Below, in pieces: positions 1 to 6,356 of a stretch of DNA of 10,551 nt. This stretch comes from Actinomycetes bacterium (lineage in GTDB: Bacteria; Actinomycetota; Thermoleophilia; BMS3ABIN01): positions 1-10,551 of the forward strand of contig JAJYIN010000058.1 of assembly GCA_021790075.1 (NCBI GenBank), written 5' to 3'. Numbering within the stretch: the stretch's first letter is position 1; the number at the start of each line of letters is the position of its first letter. A model generated the notes under the pieces. The model did not search any database. It saw only the letters and a list, made by a program, of their open reading frames with translations, and was not told the DNA's origin. Position numbers and translations under genes: made by a program.

Positions 1-1
1 T

Positions 2-25
2 TCCGATCTGGCCGATGAAATCTGA
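2..25 (+). CDS. possible 3' end of an upstream gene (partial)
   Basis: The first bases can be read in one frame as a seven-residue tail, SDLADEI, closed by TGA at 23-25. This is the only hint of a gene entering from the left. The piece is too short to identify, and the other frames are equally open over so few bases. It could simply be intergenic DNA. Confidence 0.15.
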   Translation, partial: SDLADEI

Positions 26-55
26 TAAAGTGAACGGGGTTTGCGTCCGGATGGC

Positions 56-84
56 TTTTCCCGCTCAGAAAAAGGTTCGATAAT
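56..84 (+). promoter_or_regulatory. candidate promoter of ald
   Basis: GATAAT at 79-84 matches the sigma-70-type -10 consensus TATAAT at five of six positions and lies 31 bp before the ald start. The hexamer 17 bp upstream (TTTTCC, 56-61) is a poor -35 match. The -10 is embedded in the short palindrome CGATAATCG, which could bind a regulator, but nothing else supports one. Confidence 0.35.
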
Positions 85-115
85 CGGCCACAACAATCTT
101 CAGGAGTGAGTCAGT

Positions 116-1240
116 TTGATCATCGGCGTACCATCTGAAGTTGAAATCGACGAATACCGCGTCGCCATCACGCCCGCCGGCGTCAGGGAACTGGTGTCTG
201 CCGGTCACCAGGTGCTGATCCAGAAAGGAGCGGGCGAAGGCAGCCGCCTGGAGGACAAGGCCTATCAGGATCAGGGCGGCATCCTCGTCGATGGTTATGA
301 GGAGCTGTTCGACCAGGCGGATCTGATCGTCAAGGTCAAGGACCCTTCCGAGAAGGAAGTGAATCTGCTGAAGTCGTCACAGACCATCTTCTCCTACCTG
401 CATCTGGCGCCGCAGCCGCAGCTGGCGGAGGTGCTCATGGAGAGCGGCGCCACCTGCATCGCATACGAGACCGTGGAGCTTCCCGACGGCAGCCTGCCGC
501 TGCTGGCGCCCATGAGCGAGATAGCGGGGCGGATGGCGGCCCAGGTGGGCGCCTACTTCCTGGAAAAGATGATCGGCGGCCGCGGCATCCTCCTGGGAGG
601 TGTCGCCGGCGTGCCCCCGGCCAAGGTAGTGGTGCTGGGCGCGGGCATCGTCGGCTCCAACGCCGCCAAGATCGCCGCCGGCATGCTGGCCAATGTGGTG
701 GTGCTGGACAAGAACCTGGAGCATCTCCGCTCGCTCCACAGCTACATCTCAGGCAGATTGACAACAGTCATGTCGACTAGGCTGGCGGTCGAGGAGCATG
801 TGTCTACCGCTGACCTGGTCATCTGCGCCGTGCTGGTGCCGGGGGCCAGGGCGCCCAAACTGGTCACCGAGTCGCTGGTTCAGGAGATGATCCCCCGGTC
901 GGTGATCGTCGACGTCAGCATCGACCAGGGAGGCTGTTGCGAAACGTCTCACATGACCACCCACAGCGAGCCTACCTACATCATGCATGACGTCATCCAT
1001 TACAGTGTCGGCAATATCCCCGGCGCGGTGCCGATAACATCGACCTACGCCCTCACGAACGCCACCTTGCCATATATCATCGAGATCGCCAACCGCGGCG
1101 TCAATTCCGCGGTTAGGGAGAATGAGACCCTCGCCCGCGGCATCAACGTCATGGAAGGCAAGCTCACCAACCAGGCGGTGGCCGACGCGGTCGGCCAGCC
1201 GTATTACAACCTCGAGAGCATCATTCCCTTCAGGTTGTAA
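116..1240 (+). CDS. ald: alanine dehydrogenase
   Basis: NAD-dependent L-alanine dehydrogenase (EC 1.4.1.1): reversible oxidative deamination of alanine to pyruvate and ammonia, a cytosolic enzyme linking carbon and nitrogen metabolism. The 374 residues match the usual length of about 370. The N-terminal substrate domain shows Arg15, Lys75 (IVKVKDP) and His96 (YLHLAP). The Rossmann domain has GAGIVG at 175-180 with the acidic ribose-binding Asp198, and catalytic Asp270 lies in VDVSIDQGG. All residues known to be essential in the Mycobacterium enzyme are visible. The start is TTG at 116, preceded by an AGGAG ribosome-binding site at 102-106; MIIGVPSE is the standard N-terminus of the family, so the non-ATG start is well supported. 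The gene is probably monocistronic, since what follows is a gene remnant. Family assignment is near certain; the physiological direction cannot be told. Confidence 0.97.
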   Translation: MIIGVPSEVEIDEYRVAITPAGVRELVSAGHQVLIQKGAGEGSRLEDKAYQDQGGILVDGYEELFDQADLIVKVKDPSEKEVNLLKSSQTIFSYLHLAPQPQLAEVLMESGATCIAYETVELPDGSLPLLAPMSEIAGRMAAQVGAYFLEKMIGGRGILLGGVAGVPPAKVVVLGAGIVGSNAAKIAAGMLANVVVLDKNLEHLRSLHSYISGRLTTVMSTRLAVEEHVSTADLVICAVLVPGARAPKLVTESLVQEMIPRSVIVDVSIDQGGCCETSHMTTHSEPTYIMHDVIHYSVGNIPGAVPITSTYALTNATLPYIIEIANRGVNSAVRENETLARGINVMEGKLTNQAVADAVGQPYYNLESIIPFRL

Positions 1241-1492
1241 AGCACGCCCGTCCTCAACCAAGGTCTTGTCCCCGGCCTCTTGCTGCTGGCAGTCGTCCTC
1301 GCAGGCCTGGAGATCAAGATCCACCAGGAAGAGAAACTGATGGCCCAGGCATTCGGCGAGAGCTACGCCTACACGAAAGGCGTTGTGTATACAAACTGGA
1401 GACGCCCGGAAATGCCGCCAAACAATTTTCCGCGGCTGAATAGGCACAAGTCCCATCCGGCGCAGGGCAGGAGCTGCGGTCTTCGTGGCTAA
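1241..1492 (+). pseudogene. C-terminal remnant of an isoprenylcysteine/phospholipid methyltransferase-like membrane protein
   Basis: Directly after the ald stop, in the same frame, an open stretch reads a hydrophobic helix (LVPGLLLLAVVLAGLEIKI), then HQEEKLMAQAFGESYAY...V. This resembles the end of the ICMT/PEMT family (last transmembrane helix, then EExxLxxxFGxxYxxYxxxV), where the SAM-binding C-terminal tail sits. The rest of the protein, normally about 150-200 residues with several membrane helices, is missing because ald ends where it should be. The Y..Y spacing is one residue short, and the sequence after VVYTNWRRPE does not look like the family. There is no ribosome-binding site. The first ATG (1280) would give a 70-residue peptide starting inside the helix. 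Best read as a decayed, 5'-truncated gene; a short translated membrane peptide is less likely. Confidence 0.55.
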
Positions 1493-1501
1493 CTAGAAAC
1501 C

Positions 1502-2635
1502 ATGAACATTGACCCGGCCCGGCAGACCACGCAGATGAATCCGCTGTTTGAAGAATTCCTCGCCTATCTGCAGTTCGAACGGGGGCTGGCGGGCAACACC
1601 GTCGCCGCCTACCGCCGCGACCTGATGCAGTTTGGCGATTTCCTCGAGGAAAAGGGGCTGGCCGCCGGGGAAGTCGGCACCGCCCAGGTGCGTGACTTCC
1701 TGAGCACGGTCAGGGGCGCTGAGTCCCGCCGTGGGCGGCGCCCCGCTGAAGGTGGCGCGGTTCTCGCCGGGCAGCGCCATAAGGACGGGGGGCATGACCC
1801 CCGCGGCCGGACCGCTGCGCCGGCCGGCATGCGCAGGATTGCCCCCTCACCAGCCACGGTCGCCCGCAAGACCAGCGTGCTGCGCAACTTTTACCGCTTC
1901 CTCTGCCGTGAAGGGCTGGCCGCCAACGACCCTGTCTCGGCTGTCGAACCGCCGCGCCGCGGAAAGAGACTGCCCACGGTGTTAAACCTGGGGGAGACCC
2001 GCATGCTGCTGGCGCAGCCTGCCGGCGCCTCTCCGGCGGCGCTCCGTGACAGGGCGATGCTGGAACTGCTCTACGGCTCGGGCCTCAGGGTTTCGGAGCT
2101 CATCAGCCTCCAGACGGGCGACGTCGACCTGGAGGGCGGCTTGGTCCGCTGCATGGGGAAGGGCTCCAAGGAGCGGGTGGTGCCGGTGGGCGAGCCGGCC
2201 CTGTTGGCGGTGAGCGGCTATCTGCGCCGGGGAAGACCATTTCTTGGCAAGGCGGTCAAATCCGGCCACCTGTTCCTCAACCGTTTCGGGCGGGGGCTCA
2301 CGCGCCAGAGCGTCCACCGCCTGCTGGTGCGCTACGCGCGCGCGGCGGGCCTGAACAAACCGGTGACCCCGCACACCCTCAGGCACAGCTTCGCCACCCA
2401 CCTGCTGGCCGGCGGCGCCGATCTCAGGAGCGTGCAGGAGATGCTGGGCCACGCCGACGTCTCCACCACCGAGATTTATACGCATCTGAGCCACGGCCGG
2501 CTCCGGGAGATATATTTCCATGCTCATCCGCGTGCCCACCGGACGCCTGAAGATTTCCACCCTGACACTCCGGCCATGAGAGCGCAAGAGAATTCACACC
2601 CCGGCCCGCGGGCGCGGAAGGCGCCGGGAAGATGA
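1502..2635 (+). CDS. xerD: XerC/XerD-type tyrosine recombinase
   Basis: Site-specific tyrosine recombinase of the chromosome-dimer-resolution type, expected to act at dif near the terminus with FtsK. The N-terminal SAM-like DNA-binding domain (about residues 12-140) and the C-terminal catalytic domain are present. The catalytic set is complete: Arg196 (GLRVSEL), Lys220 (GKGSKER), His291 and Arg294 (HTLRHSFATH), His317 (GHADVSTT) and nucleophile Tyr326 (IYTHL). At 377 residues it is about 75 longer than the usual 295-310. An Arg/Gly-rich insert at about 71-117 splits the N-terminal domain, and a polar tail of about 32 residues follows the normal end (AHPRA, 345). The ATG at 1502 has no clear Shine-Dalgarno; Met12 (1535) is an alternative nearer to where homology begins. 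It overlaps deoB by 4 bp (ATGA), matching the ripX-drm arrangement of Bacillus. XerC versus XerD cannot be settled by eye; the deoB neighbour favours XerD. Confidence 0.9.
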   Translation: MNIDPARQTTQMNPLFEEFLAYLQFERGLAGNTVAAYRRDLMQFGDFLEEKGLAAGEVGTAQVRDFLSTVRGAESRRGRRPAEGGAVLAGQRHKDGGHDPRGRTAAPAGMRRIAPSPATVARKTSVLRNFYRFLCREGLAANDPVSAVEPPRRGKRLPTVLNLGETRMLLAQPAGASPAALRDRAMLELLYGSGLRVSELISLQTGDVDLEGGLVRCMGKGSKERVVPVGEPALLAVSGYLRRGRPFLGKAVKSGHLFLNRFGRGLTRQSVHRLLVRYARAAGLNKPVTPHTLRHSFATHLLAGGADLRSVQEMLGHADVSTTEIYTHLSHGRLREIYFHAHPRAHRTPEDFHPDTPAMRAQENSHPGPRARKAPGR

Positions 2636-3933
2636 TAAACCCCCTCTGGCTTTGGGGGCGGTCAGGCAGGAAGCTCCGGCGCCGGGGCCGCTGCCTCATC
2701 CTGCTCCTGGACGGCGTCGGCGCGGGGGCGCTGCCCGACGCCGGCGGGTTCGGCGACGAGGGCGCCAATACGCTGGGCCATGTAGCCGAGGCCGCCGGGG
2801 GCCTGAAACTCCCCAACCTGGGGGCCCTGGGGCTGGGGAACATCCTGCCGATCCGGGGAGTGCCGCCGGCCCCGCGGCCGCAGGCGCTCTTCGGCCGCCT
2901 GCGCGAGCTCTCGCGGGGCAAGGACACGACCGCGGGACACTGGGAGATCATGGGGGTCATCACCGCCAGGCCGTTCCCGGTGTATCCGCATGGGTTCCCT
3001 CCCGAAATCGTCGGGGAGTTTTCCCGCCGCACCGGCCGGGGCGTGCTGGGCAACAAGCCGGCGTCCGGCACCGAGATCATCAAGGAGCTGGGCGAGGAGC
3101 ACATCCGGACCGGCAGCCTGATCGTCTATACCTCCGCCGACAGCGTTTTCCAGGTGGCCGCCCACGAGGACGTGGTGCCGCTGGAGGAGCTTTACGAGGA
3201 CTGCCGCATCGCCCGCGAGCTGCTCCGGGACGAGCACGGGGTGGCGCGCGTGATCGCCCGTCCCTTCGTGGGGGAGCCGGGCAGTTTCACCCGGACGCCA
3301 CGGCGCCGCGATTATTCCCTGATGCCGCCCCGCACCTATCTCAACCTGCTCGCGGAGCTGGGAGTGCCGGTCCACGGCGTCGGCAAGATCTGGCAGATCT
3401 TTGCCGGCTCCGGAGTGGGACACGAGCACAAGACATCTGGAAATACTGACGGTTTATCAAAGACCACATCACTTATGCGTGATATTGACGAGGGGCTCAT
3501 CTTTACCAACCTGGTCGACTTCGACATGCTCTGGGGCCACCGCAACGACGCCGCCGGCTTCGCTGCCGGGCTGGAGGAAGTGGACGCGGCCGTCCCGGCC
3601 CTGATCGCCGCCTGCCGCCCCGGTGACCTGTTCATCATCACCGCCGACCACGGTTGCGACCCTTGTTTTCCCGGCACCGACCATACCCGCGAATATATCC
3701 CCCTGCTGGCCAGGATGGGAGGCGAGGTCTTTTCTCCCGGCGGCTCCCTGTTTGAAGCGGCGCCCGGCTACCGCCGGGGACCACTGGAGCGGCAGCCTCG
3801 CGACCAGCCCTACCTGGGCGACTTCTCGGATATCGGGGCGACCGTGTTACGTTTCTTTACTGGTGTCAAGCTCCAGATGGCGGAAGCGATGAAGATGCCG
3901 GGGCGGCCGTTTCTGGTGGAGGTCAACCAGTGA
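2632..3933 (+). CDS. deoB: phosphopentomutase
   Basis: Interconverts (deoxy)ribose-1-phosphate and (deoxy)ribose-5-phosphate (EC 5.4.2.7) in nucleoside catabolism and salvage; a cytosolic alkaline-phosphatase-superfamily enzyme with two Mn ions. Visible landmarks: metal ligand Asp27 (LLLDGVGAGALPDA), the phosphorylated Thr99 in GKDTTAGHWEIMG, GNKPASGTEI, YTSADSVFQVAAHE, VARVIARPFVGEPG, Asp298 and His303 (VDFDMLWGHR), Asp339-His340 (ITADHGCDP) and His351 (GTDHTREYIPLL). The fold ends with DFSDIGATV. At 433 residues it is longer than the usual 390-410: an Arg-rich N-terminal extension of roughly 15 residues and about 20 extra residues between the last His ligand and DFSDIG. The ATG overlaps the recombinase stop, so translation is probably coupled. 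It works with the nucleoside phosphorylase encoded next. Confidence 0.96.
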   Translation: MINPLWLWGRSGRKLRRRGRCLILLLDGVGAGALPDAGGFGDEGANTLGHVAEAAGGLKLPNLGALGLGNILPIRGVPPAPRPQALFGRLRELSRGKDTTAGHWEIMGVITARPFPVYPHGFPPEIVGEFSRRTGRGVLGNKPASGTEIIKELGEEHIRTGSLIVYTSADSVFQVAAHEDVVPLEELYEDCRIARELLRDEHGVARVIARPFVGEPGSFTRTPRRRDYSLMPPRTYLNLLAELGVPVHGVGKIWQIFAGSGVGHEHKTSGNTDGLSKTTSLMRDIDEGLIFTNLVDFDMLWGHRNDAAGFAAGLEEVDAAVPALIAACRPGDLFIITADHGCDPCFPGTDHTREYIPLLARMGGEVFSPGGSLFEAAPGYRRGPLERQPRDQPYLGDFSDIGATVLRFFTGVKLQMAEAMKMPGRPFLVEVNQ

Positions 3934-4205
3934 GACCGCGGGCGGTCTGCAGCCGGGAAAGATGACCGAGGCTGGACCCGTCCATTACCGGAAAGGGCAG
4001 AAGCAGCGGGGATGGCATCGTAAAACCGGTTTACCGCATCAGGAAACCCAAAAGCCGACCCGGCAACGCCTCACGAAGAGTCTGCCAGACCGGCTTCCGC
4101 CAGTGTATGTTGCAACTACTGGCCCCGACCTTGATGTTTTCCGGCCCCTAACAGAAAGTCCCGCTTGCCGGACCCCCCGGCCCGGCGATGGCTAGAAAAG
4201 CGGCG

Positions 4206-4233
4206 GGCTGGCGGCTCGATGGAGGCGCCAGCC
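4206..4233 (+). other. GC-rich hairpin
   Basis: GGCTGGCG at 4206-4213 and CGCCAGCC at 4226-4233 form a perfect 8-bp stem around a 12-nt loop. No T-run follows, so it is not a textbook intrinsic terminator. It may still help end deoB transcription, act in the leader region of the next gene, or be chance in GC-rich DNA. Confidence 0.35.
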
Positions 4234-4274
4234 GGCAACCACGCGATCTGTGGGGCGAATAGTATCACATCTTC

Positions 4275-4304
4275 TGATAACAGTCTATAGGAATTGTGTA
4301 GAAT
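4275..4304 (+). promoter_or_regulatory. candidate promoter of pdp, -10 box 6 bp before the start codon
   Basis: TAGAAT at 4299-4304 fits the TANNNT -10 pattern and stands in a locally AT-rich patch. It is separated from the ATG at 4311 by six bases only (CCTTTT), the normal distance from a -10 box to the transcription start. Transcription would then begin at or next to the start codon. The upstream TGATAA at 4275-4280 is a weak -35 with 18-bp spacing. Confidence 0.45.
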
Positions 4305-4310
4305 CCTTTT

Positions 4311-5609
4311 ATGGAAAACATAGTCGAGCTGATTCAGCATAAGCGCGACGGCGGCGAGCTGCCTGCCGGCGACATCGAGGCGCTCATCGCCGGCTACATG
4401 TCCGGCGAGGTGGCCGATTATCAGATGTCGGCTTGGCTGATGGCGGCTTTTCTCCGGGGGCTGACCCTGGCCGAGACCCTGGCGCTGACCGGGGCCATGA
4501 TCGCCAGCGGCGATACCCTCGATCTCTCCGGGCTGGGCCGCCGCGTGGTGGACAAGCACAGCACCGGCGGCGTGGGGGACAAGGTCTCGCTGGTGCTGGG
4601 ACCGCTGGTGGCGTCCTGCGGCGCCGTCTTCGGCAAGATGTCAGGACGCAGCCTTGGCCATACCGGCGGCACCGTCGACAAGCTGGAATCGATACCGGGT
4701 TTCAGGACCGGCCTGGAAGTGGACCACTTTGTGGCGCAGCTGCGGGAAGTAGGCGTCTGCATCGCCGGCCAGACCGTCAACCTGGCGCCGGCAGACGGGC
4801 GCCTGTACGCGCTCCGGGACGTGACGGCCACGATCGATTCCAACCCGCTCACGGCGGCCAGCATCATGAGCAAGAAGATCGCCGGCGGCGCCCAGGCTGT
4901 CGTGCTGGACATCAAGGTGGGCCGGGGCGCGTTCTTCACCAATATGGGCCAGGCCCGCGGCGTCGCCCACCTGATGGAAGAAATCGGGAGGGCGCACGGC
5001 ATGGAAGTGGTGTCCGTGATGACCGCCATGGAGCAGCCGCTGGGCCATGCCGTGGGCAATTCCCTGGAAGTGCTGGAAGCGGTGGAGGCGCTGGCCGGAC
5101 GCGGGCCGGCCGACCTGGCCGCCGTGGTGGTCGAGCTGGCCGCCAACCTGCTGGCGCTCTCAGATCTGGGCTGGGACAGGGAACGGTCCAGGGAGGAAGC
5201 CGGCCGGCGCCTGTCCGGCGGCGAGGCGCTGCCGCGGTTCCGCCGCTGGGTGGAAGCGCAGGGCGGGGACGCATCTTTCATCGATGATCCCGGCAGGCTG
5301 CCGCTGGCGCCGCACCGGCTTAAGATAACGGCCCCGGCGGATGGCTACGTCAGCGCCATCGACGCCCTCGCCGCCGGCAAGGCGGCCTTCCGTTTGGGGG
5401 CGGGCCGCCGGCGGAAGGGAGACGCGGTCAACCACGGCGTCGGGCTGGTCCTGCACGCCAAGGTGGGGGACAGGGTGGGGAAGGGAGAGGCCATCGCCAG
5501 CGTTTACGCCGGGAATACCGAGGCCGCCGGCCGAGCCGCCGGCGAGGTCGCCGCCGCGTACGAACTTGCTCCTGAGCCGGTTCCGGCGCCGCCGGTCATC
5601 ATCGGATAG
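4311..5609 (+). CDS. pdp: pyrimidine-nucleoside phosphorylase (thymidine phosphorylase family)
   Basis: Phosphorolysis of pyrimidine (deoxy)nucleosides to the base and (deoxy)ribose-1-phosphate (EC 2.4.2.2 or 2.4.2.4), cytosolic. The 432 residues match the family. The small helical domain comes first. The phosphate-binding region DKHSTGGVGDK spans 81-91, and the family signature SGRSLGHTGGTVDKLE lies at 111-126. Substrate residues Arg169 (YALRDVT), Ser184 and Lys188 (SIMSKKIAGG) follow, then the C-terminal PYNP domain (about 335-410, including NHGVGLVLHAKVGDRVGKGEAIASVYAG-type sequence). Its product feeds phosphopentomutase, encoded 377 bp upstream, so the two form a functional pair although this gene seems to have its own promoter. 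There is no Shine-Dalgarno near the ATG; the nearest AGGA is 18 bases away. Whether it prefers uridine or thymidine cannot be told; pdp is used rather than deoA because broad-specificity enzymes dominate in Gram-positives. Confidence 0.94.
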   Translation: MENIVELIQHKRDGGELPAGDIEALIAGYMSGEVADYQMSAWLMAAFLRGLTLAETLALTGAMIASGDTLDLSGLGRRVVDKHSTGGVGDKVSLVLGPLVASCGAVFGKMSGRSLGHTGGTVDKLESIPGFRTGLEVDHFVAQLREVGVCIAGQTVNLAPADGRLYALRDVTATIDSNPLTAASIMSKKIAGGAQAVVLDIKVGRGAFFTNMGQARGVAHLMEEIGRAHGMEVVSVMTAMEQPLGHAVGNSLEVLEAVEALAGRGPADLAAVVVELAANLLALSDLGWDRERSREEAGRRLSGGEALPRFRRWVEAQGGDASFIDDPGRLPLAPHRLKITAPADGYVSAIDALAAGKAAFRLGAGRRRKGDAVNHGVGLVLHAKVGDRVGKGEAIASVYAGNTEAAGRAAGEVAAAYELAPEPVPAPPVIIG

Positions 5610-5648
5610 CTCCACCTCCTCTCCACACCTGCGTCACCTCTTCTCCGC

Positions 5649-5678
5649 TTGCCCCGGCGGGACGGATTCTGCTAGTTT
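5649..5678 (+). promoter_or_regulatory. weak candidate promoter upstream of the MBL-fold gene
   Basis: TTGCCC at 5649-5654 and TAGTTT at 5673-5678 are 18 bp apart and lie about 40-70 bp before the gene, in a drop in GC content between pdp and the hydrolase. Each hexamer matches its consensus only partly. Confidence 0.25.
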
Positions 5679-5705
5679 TAGCTGTTTGGAAGATTCTGCT
5701 TTTCC

Positions 5706-5712
5706 GGGAGGT
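5706..5712 (+). promoter_or_regulatory. strong ribosome-binding site that points to a start upstream of GTG 5745
   Basis: GGGAGGT is a near-perfect Shine-Dalgarno, but it sits 32 bases before the first conventional start (GTG 5745), far too distant to serve it. At the proper spacing of about six bases lies an in-frame ATC codon at 5718. The reading frame is open from just after TAG 5679. This site suggests that the protein begins about nine residues earlier than GTG 5745 would give. Confidence 0.6.
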
Positions 5713-5744
5713 CTTTAATCAACGCCAGTATCATTACCAGGCCC

Positions 5745-6356
5745 GTGGGACCGCTGCAGGCCAATTTTTACCTCGTCCATGACCTCGAGGGGGGGACGGG
5801 GTTCGTCATTGATCCCGGCGGCGATGCCGGCCTGATTATGGAGTCCGCCCGCGAGGCGGGGGTAACTATTGAGGCCGTCATGATCACCCATGGGCATCAC
5901 GATCATCTGGGCGCGGCCGCGGAGTTGGCGGCGGCTACCGGAGCCGAGATCTGCGGCAGCGCCGAAGTAGCGATGGTGCTGGCCGAGCCCGACCGTTACG
6001 CGCTGTTTCCAGGCCTGCCGCAGGTGGCGCCCGGCAAGGTGGACCGCCTGCTCGAAGGCGGCGAGACCCTGGATTTCGGCGGCCTGGAGGCGCAGGCGAT
6101 TGCCACACCGGGGCACTCGCCCGGCTCGATCACCTATTTCACCGCCGGCGGCCTCTTTTGCGGCGACCTCCTCTTCCACGGATCCATCGGGCGGACCGAC
6201 TTGCCCGGCGGCTCGTTCGACGAGCTGGCCGGCTCGGTAAAGAAGCTCATCCTCGCTTACCCGCCGGATACGGTCGTCTATCCCGGCCATGGCAACACCA
6301 CGACGCTGGCGGAGGAGAAGGAGAAAAACCCGTTCCTCACCGATCTGGGCTGGTAA
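5745..6356 (+). CDS. metallo-beta-lactamase-fold hydrolase, glyoxalase II-like
   Basis: A cytosolic binuclear metal hydrolase of the hydroxyacylglutathione-hydrolase-like (YqgX/YcbL) group, probably a thioester or lactoyl-thiol hydrolase in aldehyde detoxification; the substrate is unknown. Counting from GTG 5745, the metal ligands are complete: HGHHDH at 49-54, His124 in TPGHSPGS, Asp141 in FCGDLLF, His192 in YPGHGNTT. The C-terminus EEKEKNPFL is typical of this group, and 203 residues is about the usual length. The stated start is the first conventional codon, but homologues carry roughly eight to ten residues before VGPLQ.N.Y, and the ribosome-binding site at 5706-5712 is spaced for ATC 5718, so the true start is probably 5718. 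The stop directly abuts the hisS GTG; location just before hisS-aspS suggests co-transcription. Confidence 0.92.
   Translation: MGPLQANFYLVHDLEGGTGFVIDPGGDAGLIMESAREAGVTIEAVMITHGHHDHLGAAAELAAATGAEICGSAEVAMVLAEPDRYALFPGLPQVAPGKVDRLLEGGETLDFGGLEAQAIATPGHSPGSITYFTAGGLFCGDLLFHGSIGRTDLPGGSFDELAGSVKKLILAYPPDTVVYPGHGNTTTLAEEKEKNPFLTDLGW

Larger units (their letters stand above)
3934..4310. other. 377-bp intergenic region between deoB and pdp
   Basis: No credible gene was found. An open frame of 77 codons (3962-4195) has mixed codon usage, many Arg/Pro/Gln residues and no recognisable motif; it is treated as non-coding. The region holds a GC-rich hairpin (4206-4233) and, at its right end, an AT-richer promoter-like stretch before the next gene. 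A lost gene or an untranslated RNA could lie here, but the sequence shows neither clearly. Confidence 0.5.

Noticed and set aside
749..1456. Minus-strand open frame of 235 codons across the end of ald and the remnant
   Set aside because: Antisense to a well-supported gene and lacking any family signature.
3962..4195. Plus-strand 77-codon frame in the deoB-pdp gap
   Set aside because: It has a GGGAAAG before its ATG, but the composition (many Arg, Pro, Gln, Thr) and mixed third-base use do not look like the neighbouring genes, and no family is recognised.
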